This document shows positions 8,007 to 16,165 of a stretch of DNA of 64,000 bases, one piece after another; within the stretch, counting starts at the first letter, position 1, and every line of letters begins with the position of its first letter. Origin of the DNA: an alpha proteobacterium HIMB114 (GTDB lineage: Bacteria > Pseudomonadota > Alphaproteobacteria > Pelagibacterales > Pelagibacteraceae). A model generated the notes under the pieces. That model was given only the letters and a program-made list of their open reading frames with translations. It did not search any database and was not told where the DNA came from. A program made the position numbers and the translations under genes. Location: positions 930,001 to 994,000 of the forward strand of contig ADAC02000001.1 of assembly GCA_000163555.2 (NCBI GenBank), given 5' to 3'.

Positions 8007-8819
8007 ATGTACAATCATATTAAAGTTACTCCTAATAAAAATAACGTCGGCGCAATCATCGAAGCTGAATTGTCAAAATTTAATAATGACATTATAGAAG
8101 AAGTTAAAGATGTATTGGCAGAATATGGTGTAGTTTTTTTTAGAAATCAAAGATTAGATTCAGAAACTTATATTAAGTTTGCAAAACAATTTGGTCCTCT
8201 AGCCGAATACCCGATGCTTAAAGGTTTAGAAGGCTACTCTGAAATCACTGTTGTTGAAAAAAAACCTAATGAAGAAATTATGTTTGGTGAAGGTTGGCAC
8301 ACAGATTCTACTTACACAAAAGAACCTCCAAGATTCACCATGCTATACTCGATTAAAACGCCAGAAAAAGGCAAAGGAAATACAATGTTTGCCTCTCAAT
8401 ATAAAAGCTATGAGACACTTGATGAAAAGACAAAAAAGAAAATTGAAAATTTAAAAGCTCTATTTAGTGCAGATGGTCCCATTTCAAAAACAAGAAAAAA
8501 TAGAGTTGATGAAAAAGGTACAGGGATCGACCCTAAAAGCTTAAATGCAATACATCCTATTGTCAGAAAAAATGAGAGAAATAATAAAAAGTCACTTTAT
8601 TTATCCCCTGGTCATGCAATTAAGATTTGTGATCTGGATGAGAATGAAAGCAAAACTTTAATGAAGCGTTTAATGGATCATCAAGTAAAAGATGAGTTCG
8701 TATATGGTTTTGAGTGGGAACCAAACTGTTTGGCTCTGTGGTCAAACTATTCTGTATTGCATAATCCGACAAACGACTTCAATGCACATAGAGTTATGCA
8801 CAGAATCACTGTTCAGTGA
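8007..8819 (+). CDS. TauD/TfdA-family 2-oxoglutarate and Fe(II)-dependent dioxygenase
   Basis: The 270-residue enzyme shows the TauD iron site: the HxD motif at His98 and Asp100 (GWHTDSTY), the distal histidine at about His252 (LHNPTNDF), and the arginine that binds 2-oxoglutarate at about Arg262. The N-terminal segment with YGVVFFRNQ is also typical. Such enzymes hydroxylate small sulfonates, betaines or other acids using oxygen and 2-oxoglutarate. The substrate is open. The stop overlaps the start of the next gene by 4 bases, so the two are translationally coupled, which may tie this enzyme to an acylated or surface substrate. Confidence 0.9.
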   Translation: MYNHIKVTPNKNNVGAIIEAELSKFNNDIIEEVKDVLAEYGVVFFRNQRLDSETYIKFAKQFGPLAEYPMLKGLEGYSEITVVEKKPNEEIMFGEGWHTDSTYTKEPPRFTMLYSIKTPEKGKGNTMFASQYKSYETLDEKTKKKIENLKALFSADGPISKTRKNRVDEKGTGIDPKSLNAIHPIVRKNERNNKKSLYLSPGHAIKICDLDENESKTLMKRLMDHQVKDEFVYGFEWEPNCLALWSNYSVLHNPTNDFNAHRVMHRITVQ

Positions 8820-9907
8820 AATTTTTATTTTTAAAAATAAAAATTTTACTAAATGTAATTTTGTACACTTTTTTTATATTATTAATTTTAGATTTTTTTT
8901 TAGGAAAAAAGATACTTGATTACTTAGATTCCTATCTTGTTAAAACAGAATTTTATGAAAAAAGAGTGCGAATACCAAGCAAATACTTTCATCATCATTT
9001 AAAACCAAATCTTAATTATCAAATGCAAGGTTTTAATAAAAAAATAAAATTGTGCACAAATAATTATGGATTTAAATCATCATGTATTAAAAATCGTGAA
9101 ATAAAAAAATTTGAGTATGGATTTATAGGAGACTCCTTCACTGAAGGTATTGGTTTAAACTATGAAGATACATTTGTTGGTATTTTTGAAAAGAATACTA
9201 ATAAACACGTAGCAAATCTTGGGGTAACTTCGTATGCACCAAAAATCTATCTTTCAAAAATAAATTATTATTTAAATCAAGGAATTGAGTTTGGGCATAT
9301 AGTTATTTTTCTTGATATCAGTGACTACTACGATGAAGCATACTATATTTTAAATAAGAAAAAAAATATAGATCATGAAAAAAAATCAAAAATTCAAATT
9401 TTCTTTAGAAAAAATTTCCCTTTTACAAACTATTATATTTATGTTCTTAGAAGTTTAAAAAGTAATAAAAAAAAAGAGCCTGTAAAAAATGTAATTAATT
9501 TTAACATCAGTGCTTTAAAAAAAACTAAATGGTTAAATAAAAATTTAAATGAAAAATTTGAAAATAACAAAACCACGCTTGAGATACATAATGAAATTAA
9601 AAAAACGTTAGATGAAATTTATGAACTACTAAAAAAAAATAATATTAAGTTTAGTCTTGCGATTTATCCGTGGCCCCAAAATTTAACTAAAAATAAAAAT
9701 ACGAAATTTTATCAAGAAGAATGGAAAGAATTTTGCCTCTCGCGATGTGATTATTTCTTTAATTTCTTTAATTTTTTTGAAGAAGAACTAAAAAAACAAA
9801 ATTATTTAGAAGTATATAAAAAATATTATTTTTGGAATGATATACACTTTAATGAGAGTGGAAATAGGTTAATTGCAAATGAATTATTGAAAAAATTACC
9901 AAGGTAA
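8816..9907 (+). CDS. Membrane-anchored SGNH-fold protein
   Basis: The 363-residue product has one N-terminal membrane helix (about residues 8-30). Its soluble domain carries the SGNH block I motif GDSFTEG (105-111, nucleophile Ser107) and a C-terminal block with Asp342 and His344 (NDIHFNESGN). These complete the Ser-His-Asp triad of SGNH hydrolases and of the related polysaccharide O-acetyltransferases. The domain is probably periplasmic. It overlaps the upstream dioxygenase by 4 bases. The 3' end overlaps the convergent SDR gene by 12 bases. It could be an esterase or an acyltransferase; sequence alone does not decide. Confidence 0.75.
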   Translation: MKFLFLKIKILLNVILYTFFILLILDFFLGKKILDYLDSYLVKTEFYEKRVRIPSKYFHHHLKPNLNYQMQGFNKKIKLCTNNYGFKSSCIKNREIKKFEYGFIGDSFTEGIGLNYEDTFVGIFEKNTNKHVANLGVTSYAPKIYLSKINYYLNQGIEFGHIVIFLDISDYYDEAYYILNKKKNIDHEKKSKIQIFFRKNFPFTNYYIYVLRSLKSNKKKEPVKNVINFNISALKKTKWLNKNLNEKFENNKTTLEIHNEIKKTLDEIYELLKKNNIKFSLAIYPWPQNLTKNKNTKFYQEEWKEFCLSRCDYFFNFFNFFEEELKKQNYLEVYKKYYFWNDIHFNESGNRLIANELLKKLPR

Positions 9908-10588
9908 TTCAGATCCATCCCAATTAAAAAACATTCCAGTTTGAGATTGATCAACTGAACTTATAATTTTTACTAAGTGTTTTGCAGACTCTTCTGGTTC
10001 TTGTATCTTAAGGTCAGTCTTTTGAAATGGTTGAGATAAATTTGATTTAACTGTTCCAGGATGAAGAGCTAAAAATATTGCCTGATTATTTTTTACCTTC
10101 ATTTCAATTGATGCTGTTTTAATCAGTTGATTTAAAGCTGCTTTTGAAGCGCGATAAGAATACCATCCGCCAAAACCATTATCACTGATTGATCCAACTT
10201 TAGCTGACAAAGTTGCAAAAACTGATTTGTTTTCATTATCAAGCAAAGGAGCAAAATGTTTAATCAAAAGTGCTGGTCCAATTGAATTAATTAAAAAGTT
10301 TTTTTTTGCGAAATTAATATCGATCCTTTTTAAAGTTTTTTCTGGCATTGAGTCATCATGATGCAAAATTCCTGTTGCATCAAATAAAATTGAAATTGGC
10401 TTATTTTTGTTTTTTATTAACTCTGTAGTTTTTATGATTGTATTTTCATCATTAAAATCGATTGAGGGATTAGTTTTGGTTCCGATTTTTAAAACTTCCT
10501 TAAACCCAAGTTTTTCTATTTCATTTGCAATAGCATTTCCTATCGCTCCTGTTCCACCAACAATAACTGCTAAATTTTCTTTATTCAT
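9896..10588 (-). CDS. Short-chain dehydrogenase/reductase
   Basis: The 230-residue protein has the nucleotide-binding motif GGTGAIG at 11-17, catalytic Ser128 and the Tyr145-x-x-x-Lys149 pair (YSYRASKAAL), so it is a complete classical SDR. It resembles the C-factor/CsgA-like subgroup. The substrate is unknown. The ATG stands two bases after the metY terminator hairpin, and no Shine-Dalgarno sequence is visible. It is therefore either translated from metY read-through or made from a nearly leaderless transcript. No later methionine would keep the nucleotide-binding strand, so the start is well supported. Confidence 0.85.
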   Translation of the reverse strand: MNKENLAVIVGGTGAIGNAIANEIEKLGFKEVLKIGTKTNPSIDFNDENTIIKTTELIKNKNKPISILFDATGILHHDDSMPEKTLKRIDINFAKKNFLINSIGPALLIKHFAPLLDNENKSVFATLSAKVGSISDNGFGGWYSYRASKAALNQLIKTASIEMKVKNNQAIFLALHPGTVKSNLSQPFQKTDLKIQEPEESAKHLVKIISSVDQSQTGMFFNWDGSELPW

Positions 10589-10590
10589 AA

Positions 10591-10622
10591 AAAAAGGCCG
10601 TAATTAATATTACGGCCTTTTT
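10591..10622 (-). terminator. Rho-independent terminator after metY, abutting the SDR start
   Basis: A perfect stem AAAAAGGCCGTAAT with its complement (10591-10604 and 10609-10622) has loop TAAT and a U-run. It lies 14 bases after the metY stop and 2 bases before the SDR start codon, so the SDR lies beyond a strong hairpin. Confidence 0.85.
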
Positions 10623-10636
10623 AAAATTAATCAAAC

Positions 10637-11935
10637 TTATGCGTTTAATGCTTGATCTAAATCAGCAATGATATCATCTGGATGCTCAATACCAATTGAT
10701 AATCTTACATAACCTGGTGTTACACCAGCTTTAAGCATATCTGCTTCACTTAACTGCGAGTGAGTTGTACTTGCCGGGTGAATAGCAAGAGATCTTGCAT
10801 CACCAATATTTGCAACATGGTAAAGCATTTTTAAATTATCAATGAATTTTTTACCTGCCTCTAATCCACCTTTAAGCTCGATACCCATTAAAGCACCATT
10901 TCCACCTTTAAAGTATCTTTTCGCTCTATCTCCTATTTCACCTTCGTGAAGAGATGAGTAAATTACTTTATCGACTTTAGAGTGTTTTAATAAAAAGTCT
11001 TTTACCTTTTCAGCATTAGAACAATGTTGCTTCATTCTTAAAGCTACTGTTTCCAATCCTTGAATGATTTGAAAAGAGTTAAAAGGACTGATTGCAGAAC
11101 CAAGATCCCTTAATAGAACAACTCTTGCTCTAATAATAAAAGGAATATTAGCACCAGTTAATTGTGGAACTGCATCTCCCCAAACTGCACCATGATAAGA
11201 TGCATCGGGTTGCCAAATATTTGGTTGTCTATCTTTATTGACAGACCAATCAAATTGACCCGAGTCTACAATGATTCCACCAATACTATTTCCATGTCCT
11301 CCAATAAACTTGGTAAGTGAATGCATAACAATTGCTGCACCGTGTTCAATTGGCTTGCATATCACAGGACAAGCTGTGTTATCCATAACCAGAGGAATGC
11401 CAAGTGGCTTTCCAATATCTGCAACTTCCTTGATTGGAAAAACTCTTAAAGATGGGTTTGGAAGAGTTTCTGCATAAAATAATCTTGTTTTATCATCAGC
11501 TGCTTTTTTAAAATTTTCTGGATCAGCTGGATCTGCATAACGAACTTCAATGCCCATAGCTTTTAGAGTGTTGTTAAATAAGTTTACTGTTCCACCATAT
11601 AAATCAGTTGAAGCAACTACATTATCACCTGCATTACATAAATTCTGAATTACAAATGCAGAAGCTGCTTGACCTGAACTTACACATAAACCAGCAACTC
11701 CACCTTCTAATGCAGCTACTCTTTCCTCCAACACATTATTAGTTGGATTCATAATTCTTGTATAAATATTACCAAACTCTTTTAGACCAAATAAATTTGC
11801 AGCATGTTCTGCAGAATTAAACTGGAATGAAGTAGTTTGGTGAATTGGAACTGCTACAGAAGTTTGACTTTCGTCTCTTCTAAAAGTTCCTCCATGAAGA
11901 CCTATCGTCTCTGGATTTTTGCTTTCTGTTGTCAT
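10637..11935 (-). CDS. metY: O-acetylhomoserine (or O-succinylhomoserine) sulfhydrylase
   Basis: The 432-residue enzyme belongs to the Cys/Met metabolism PLP family. It has the N-terminal ETIGLHGG motif, YTRIMNPT, SSGQAASAF, the DNTACP segment and the PLP lysine Lys209 in HSLTKFIGGHG. The length of about 430 with its inserted loops fits MetY rather than the shorter MetB/MetC/MetZ group. It makes homocysteine directly from acylated homoserine and sulfide. A SAM-II/SAM-V-like riboswitch lies in its leader, which supports a methionine-pathway role. A good ribosome binding site (AAGGAG) precedes the ATG and a terminator follows. Confidence 0.93.
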   Translation of the reverse strand: MTTESKNPETIGLHGGTFRRDESQTSVAVPIHQTTSFQFNSAEHAANLFGLKEFGNIYTRIMNPTNNVLEERVAALEGGVAGLCVSSGQAASAFVIQNLCNAGDNVVASTDLYGGTVNLFNNTLKAMGIEVRYADPADPENFKKAADDKTRLFYAETLPNPSLRVFPIKEVADIGKPLGIPLVMDNTACPVICKPIEHGAAIVMHSLTKFIGGHGNSIGGIIVDSGQFDWSVNKDRQPNIWQPDASYHGAVWGDAVPQLTGANIPFIIRARVVLLRDLGSAISPFNSFQIIQGLETVALRMKQHCSNAEKVKDFLLKHSKVDKVIYSSLHEGEIGDRAKRYFKGGNGALMGIELKGGLEAGKKFIDNLKMLYHVANIGDARSLAIHPASTTHSQLSEADMLKAGVTPGYVRLSIGIEHPDDIIADLDQALNA

Positions 11936-11984
11936 TGTTTCTCCTTAGTTATTCATTTTAGTCAAAATGATTATCTAAGCTTTT

Positions 11985-12045
11985 GGGTAGTACGCTTTAG
12001 CTGTATCTTAGTCCGCAAGCTGTCTCAAATCGACATCGAGTTTGT
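11985..12045 (-). promoter_or_regulatory. SAM-II/SAM-V-type S-adenosylmethionine riboswitch
   Basis: On the minus strand, upstream of metY, the sequence has the conserved pieces of the SAM-II/SAM-V pseudoknot class in order: GATTTGA in the first loop, GCTTGCGGAC (GCTTGC at 12015-12020) and GCTAAA (11996-12001). GCTT and AAGC within these blocks can pair as the second helix. SAM-V is known from SAR11-type marine bacteria in front of metY and related genes. SAM binding would lower metY expression. The call rests on recalled motifs; the exact fold and the SAM-II/SAM-V choice need a covariance model. Confidence 0.75.
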
Positions 12046-12052
12046 ATATTTT

Positions 12053-12241
12053 TTATGAATTTGAATCAAGTAGTTGTTTAATTTTTTTTCTAAATTTCTC
12101 GTCCACCGTAAAATAATGACCCTGCTCTTCATGGAGAGATTCGCCTGTAGAGTGATATTTTTTTAAGTGCTGATAGAAAGATTTTATATCTATCTCAATT
12201 TTATTTTGGCTATCATCTAAAATTTTTACTTTTTTAGTCAT
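12053..12241 (-). CDS. Small conserved-looking protein of 62 residues
   Basis: The frame starts MTKKVKILDD and overlaps the stop of the upstream gene by 4 bases (ATGA), which strongly suggests that it is translated. The product is charged, without membrane helix or signal peptide. A central HSTGESLHEEQGHYFTVDEKFRKK region holds two histidines and several glutamates. I do not recognise a family. It is the last gene of the 12053-14041 operon, ending just upstream of the metY riboswitch. Confidence 0.6.
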   Translation of the reverse strand: MTKKVKILDDSQNKIEIDIKSFYQHLKKYHSTGESLHEEQGHYFTVDEKFRKKIKQLLDSNS

Positions 12242-12930
12242 TCTATTTTATTATCAAAATAATAACTAAAATTTTTGCTTAATAAACTGTCAATTCTATA
12301 AAAGTTTGAAATTAAAAAAGGTCTTCTGGCATGCACCCTATCGTTAACCCATTTACTCGACCAACCTTTAGTTGTTTTTACACATAAGTTTGCAAAATTA
12401 TTTATTTTAAATTTATCTTGAATTTGAAAACAACCATTTAAGAAAATGTCTACATAAGATTGGACTATAGGATGTTTTTCATCAGGATTTAAAATGTTAT
12501 CTTTTTTTGCAGCATATATCCAAAAATTTTTATTTTTAGTTTGTATTTTCTTATTAAAAAAATCTAATTCCTCAGTCTTTACTTTGGATCTACAATATCC
12601 TCGCTCTCTTTTATCTAATTTTAAAATACCCTCTATGCTCAATGGATAATATACAGCATTTACGCTTGAGCCGACTTTTTTAGAGATAGTTAAAAATGTA
12701 ATTTTATATCTTGTGCTTCTTTGACCCCATTCTCTTTGAAAATTTTTGATTAAAATAGGTTTAACATTTTTTGCATTTTTATTTGTTCTAGTTCTAGACT
12801 CTTTTTCCATCAAACTTCCATACCCAATGATAAAATTTTTTGAGCCTTTTTTTGGTATTTGGTTACATGTGTCTGCAAAGACATTCGTGTTTAAAAAAAT
12901 CAATGCAAATAACACAATTAATATTTTCAT
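12238..12930 (-). CDS. Exported gamma-glutamylcyclotransferase-like protein
   Basis: The 230-residue product begins with a signal peptide (about 19 residues, ending Val-Phe-Ala). The domain shows the YGSL motif of the gamma-glutamylcyclotransferase fold at 37-40 and a glutamate near 109 (LDKRERGY) in the place of the catalytic Glu. Family members release 5-oxoproline from gamma-glutamyl compounds or from glutathione. Export to the periplasm would be unusual for a glutathione enzyme, so the substrate is open. It overlaps both neighbours by 4 bases and sits in a tightly coupled operon with a glycerate-kinase-like gene. Confidence 0.7.
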   Translation of the reverse strand: MKILIVLFALIFLNTNVFADTCNQIPKKGSKNFIIGYGSLMEKESRTRTNKNAKNVKPILIKNFQREWGQRSTRYKITFLTISKKVGSSVNAVYYPLSIEGILKLDKRERGYCRSKVKTEELDFFNKKIQTKNKNFWIYAAKKDNILNPDEKHPIVQSYVDIFLNGCFQIQDKFKINNFANLCVKTTKGWSSKWVNDRVHARRPFLISNFYRIDSLLSKNFSYYFDNKIE

Positions 12931-13736
12931 TTTATAAACCTTAATTTTCTAAAATTATGTTTAGTATCTATAGAAATATAACTATTAAAACTTTTTTTAT
13001 AATCTTTTAATAAATCCATCGTAATTCTTTGATAGAAACTTATAAATTTCTTAAGCTGGTTATTATTCATCCTCAATTTTTTTGGAATTTGTTGCTCTTG
13101 TTTTTTTCTCCAATAAAAAACTTGATTAAATGAAGGGATTTTTAAAAAGATTGAAAAGTCAGATTTTTTATAAATCAAAGATGCGTATTTCTTGCTCACC
13201 TGATTCACATGATTTCTCCATTTCAAATTTTTGTCTAATAATCTTTCCATTTGATTTACAGGTTTTTTTAGTCTGGAGATAGAACTCCCCTGATAACCGA
13301 CACACCATCCTTCTAAAATAAAAACATCATATGGAAAATTTAGATTTATAAATTTTGATTTTAAAAGATCGTCATGCCCTTTGGAAAATAACGGTAATTT
13401 GAATTTATTTTTTTTCTTAGATTTAAATTTTTTAAGGACTTCCTTTAATAATTTAAGGTTATGGGTACCTGGTACTCCTCTTGTTAAAAATAAATTTGAA
13501 ATTTTATTAGATAGATTTTTCCTATCTTTTTTTCCTAAATAAAAATTATCAATTGATAAGACAAGCACTTTTAGCTTGTTTTTTCGTAGCGTACTTTTTA
13601 CATGAGATGAAAATGTAGTTTTGCCTGATCCTTGAGGGCCAGAGATTAAACAAAAAATATTTTTTCTTTTCTTTCTTAAATCAATAATTTTATCAGTAAC
13701 TTCTTTAACCGTATTTAAATAGGATTTGTTGATCAC
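12927..13736 (-). CDS. P-loop kinase of the D-glycerate 3-kinase (GLYK) type
   Basis: The 269-residue protein has a Walker A motif GPQGSGKT at 33-40, followed by the IDNFYL stretch and RGVPGTHNLKLL, then PLFSKGHDDLL and the ILEGWCVG segment. This order matches plant/yeast-type D-glycerate 3-kinases, a branch of the pantothenate kinase/uridine kinase superfamily. It would phosphorylate D-glycerate to 3-phosphoglycerate, as in photorespiratory or serine-cycle metabolism. It overlaps both neighbours by 4 bases. The family call is good; the exact substrate is inferred. Confidence 0.8.
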   Translation of the reverse strand: MINKSYLNTVKEVTDKIIDLRKKRKNIFCLISGPQGSGKTTFSSHVKSTLRKNKLKVLVLSIDNFYLGKKDRKNLSNKISNLFLTRGVPGTHNLKLLKEVLKKFKSKKKNKFKLPLFSKGHDDLLKSKFINLNFPYDVFILEGWCVGYQGSSISRLKKPVNQMERLLDKNLKWRNHVNQVSKKYASLIYKKSDFSIFLKIPSFNQVFYWRKKQEQQIPKKLRMNNNQLKKFISFYQRITMDLLKDYKKSFNSYISIDTKHNFRKLRFIK

Positions 13737-14041
13737 TTATTAATACAATTTTGACTATCGAATTTTTCAACAATATCTTTTTTTGGATTAATATAGAATC
13801 TTCTCTCGCAAGTTATGATTAACTGGCTTTTTTTATAAACATAAATTTTATAAGGAGAATTAAAAATAATATTAGTAGGCTCTCCTAGTCGATCTTTTAA
13901 TGATGAGCTCTTTTTTCCAAGATATTGTTCGAGTATAGATTTTTCTTTTTCTTGAGATTTAGAGATTTCTTTATCAACGTAAGCACATTGGGTAGTAAAG
14001 AATATTAACATGAGTATTGTTAATTTTTTAAAAATATTCAT
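13733..14041 (-). CDS. Small putative lipoprotein
   Basis: The 102-residue product has a hydrophobic signal sequence ending in Phe-Thr-Thr-Gln-Cys-Ala, a lipobox-like site with Cys19 as the candidate lipidated residue. The remainder has a SLKDRLGEPTNI segment that resembles the SmpA/BamE-like pattern of small outer-membrane lipoproteins, but the match is weak. It is the first gene of an operon of four genes that overlap by 4 bases each. Function unknown. Confidence 0.6.
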   Translation of the reverse strand: MNIFKKLTILMLIFFTTQCAYVDKEISKSQEKEKSILEQYLGKKSSSLKDRLGEPTNIIFNSPYKIYVYKKSQLIITCERRFYINPKKDIVEKFDSQNCINK

Positions 14042-14069
14042 AACCTTATTTTATATTTTTTAAAAACGA

Positions 14070-15263
14070 ATGAAATACGATTTTGCGATTATTGGTAGTG
14101 GAATAATTGGGTTAACACTTGCTTTTAAATTAAAACAAAAATTTAATAACTCTAAAATTACTATTTTCGAAAAAGAACCAAATTCTATCTCTCATGGCTC
14201 AGGTAGAAATAGCGGTGTTCTTCACAGTGGAATTTATTATGAACCAGGATCTTTGAGAGCAAATCTTTGTGTGACTGGCGTGAAAGAACTTAAAGAATAT
14301 ATTAAATCTGAAAATCTTTGGGTTAATGAGTGTGGCAAGTTACTACTTCCAACTTCAGAATACTCTTATTCAAATTTAGAAAGTTTATTTAATCGAGCCA
14401 AAAAAAATGGTGTTGAAATTAATAAAATTAAAAATGAAGAGATAAAACGAATAGAGCCCAATACGAATTGTCAGTTTGAATATGGTTTGCATGTGCCCTT
14501 TACTTCTGTTGCAGATCCTAAAGAAGTTTCAAAATCATTGATTGAAAATTTAAAAAAAATGAATGTTGAAATTAATTATAATTCTAAGATTTTAAAAATT
14601 AGTGAACAAAAACTATTTACTCAAAATAACACCATTGAAGCTGGTCATATTTTTAATTGCGCCGGTTTATTTGCAGATGAAATCGCTAAAAACTCTAACC
14701 TAGAATTTCGTTACAGCTTTTTACCTTTTAAAGGAAAATATTGGAAAATTACGAACAAAAGTTTTAAACTTAATCATTTAGTTTATCCCATTCCAGATCT
14801 TAGATATCCATTTTTAGGTTTACATTCTTCGCATAATCGACATGGAGATTTTTATATTGGACCAAGCTCAACGCCAGTATTTGGACGTGAACAATATAAT
14901 GAAATTTTAGGAGATAATCTCAAAGAAAGTATCAGTTTAATTTTTAACTTTAGTAAAAAAATTATCTTTAATGAAAATAAACTTCGTACTTTAGCATTAC
15001 AAGAATTATCCTTGTTAACAAAGCGTGGTTTTTTTAATCAAATAAAAAAAATGTTTGATAATATTAATCCAGGTGATCTTGAATTGTCTGATCAAAAAGT
15101 AGGTATACGCTCTCAAATCTTTGATCCTCAAAGTAAAAATCTTGTTAATGATTTTGTTGTCATTAATCAAAAAAATACAACTCATGTACTTAATGCTATA
15201 AGTCCTGCTTGGTCAGCATCTTTTGCCTTTGCAGACCATTTAATAAATGAAGCAGCATTATAA
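14070..15263 (+). CDS. lhgO: L-2-hydroxyglutarate oxidase/dehydrogenase
   Basis: The 397-residue flavoprotein opens with the FAD motif GSGIIGL at 9-15 and continues with the GSGRNSGVLHSGIYYEPGS region, which is diagnostic for LhgO among the DAO-family oxidases. The C-terminal part keeps the family's GIRSQ segment. It oxidises L-2-hydroxyglutarate to 2-oxoglutarate and passes electrons to the membrane quinone pool or to oxygen. It overlaps the next gene by a single base (TAATG), so the two are translationally coupled. It is divergent from the lipoprotein operon across 28 bases. Confidence 0.9.
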   Translation: MKYDFAIIGSGIIGLTLAFKLKQKFNNSKITIFEKEPNSISHGSGRNSGVLHSGIYYEPGSLRANLCVTGVKELKEYIKSENLWVNECGKLLLPTSEYSYSNLESLFNRAKKNGVEINKIKNEEIKRIEPNTNCQFEYGLHVPFTSVADPKEVSKSLIENLKKMNVEINYNSKILKISEQKLFTQNNTIEAGHIFNCAGLFADEIAKNSNLEFRYSFLPFKGKYWKITNKSFKLNHLVYPIPDLRYPFLGLHSSHNRHGDFYIGPSSTPVFGREQYNEILGDNLKESISLIFNFSKKIIFNENKLRTLALQELSLLTKRGFFNQIKKMFDNINPGDLELSDQKVGIRSQIFDPQSKNLVNDFVVINQKNTTHVLNAISPAWSASFAFADHLINEAAL

Positions 15264-16165
15264 TGTTACCGATTATAAATCACCCTGATTATGTTGCTCA
15301 AATAGGAGATGATCATCGTTTTCCAATTAAAAAATTTGGTGAATTAATAAAGTTACTTAGAAAAAAAAATATAGCTACAACCTATAATACTTTTGAGCCA
15401 GACGAAGTTTCCGTGCCAACTCTATTAAATGTTCATAGCGAGGAATATATTAATAAAATTAACAATTTATCATTAGATAAAGATGAAATAAGAAAACTTG
15501 GCTTTCCATTAGTTACAAGTGTCAGAAGAAGATCTTTTGTTGCAACAGGTGGTACCGTTCTGGCTTCAAAACTTGCTGTAAAACATAAGCTAGCGTGCAA
15601 TACTGCGGGCGGCTCTCATCATGCATTTTCAAATCAAGGTAACGGTTATTGTGTTTTTAATGATGTTGCTGTTGCTACTAGTTATTTAAAAAAAAAATAT
15701 AAATATAAAAAAATCTTAATTATAGATTTAGATGTACATCAAGGAGATGGAACTGCTAAAATTTTCGAAAGTGATGACAGTGTTTTTACTGTGAGTATTC
15801 ATTCTAAAAAAAATTATCCATCAAAAAAACAAAAAAGCAATATAGATATTGAGCTTGAGGATGGAATTAAAGATGAAGAATACCTTAATGTTGTGAATCA
15901 ATTACTTCAAAAAATTGAGGACTTTCAATTTGATTTTGTTTTTTACATCGCTGGAGTAGATGTTCATTTTGAAGATAGGTTAGGTAAATTAAATATTACT
16001 GAAACTGGAATAAGAAAAAGAGAAGAATTAGTCATTAATAATTTTTTTAAAAAAAATATACCTTTATGCGGTGTCCTTGGAGGAGGATATAACCATAATT
16101 TCGAGCAATTAGTAAATTTACATTCCATTCTTCATGAGACTTGCAAAAAAATTTTGGAAAATTAA
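15263..16165 (+). CDS. Histone deacetylase-family (AcuC/HdaH-like) amidohydrolase
   Basis: The 300-residue protein carries the zinc-dependent deacetylase active site. His119-His120 (GGSHHAF) are the charge-relay pair, DLDVHQGDGT near 155-163 supplies the metal-binding Asp and His, and the later AGVDVHFEDRLG segment supplies the second Asp and the Leu-Gly gate. Bacterial members deacetylate polyamines, acetyl-CoA synthetase or other small acetylamides. The substrate is unknown. It is coupled to lhgO by a one-base overlap and converges with gor (4-base overlap). Notably, the genome has a polyamine operon elsewhere in the window. Confidence 0.88.
   Translation: MLPIINHPDYVAQIGDDHRFPIKKFGELIKLLRKKNIATTYNTFEPDEVSVPTLLNVHSEEYINKINNLSLDKDEIRKLGFPLVTSVRRRSFVATGGTVLASKLAVKHKLACNTAGGSHHAFSNQGNGYCVFNDVAVATSYLKKKYKYKKILIIDLDVHQGDGTAKIFESDDSVFTVSIHSKKNYPSKKQKSNIDIELEDGIKDEEYLNVVNQLLQKIEDFQFDFVFYIAGVDVHFEDRLGKLNITETGIRKREELVINNFFKKNIPLCGVLGGGYNHNFEQLVNLHSILHETCKKILEN

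Noticed and set aside
8251-8454. Plus-strand 67-residue lysine-rich ORF
   Set aside because: It lies in another frame inside the TauD-type gene, which has clear catalytic residues.
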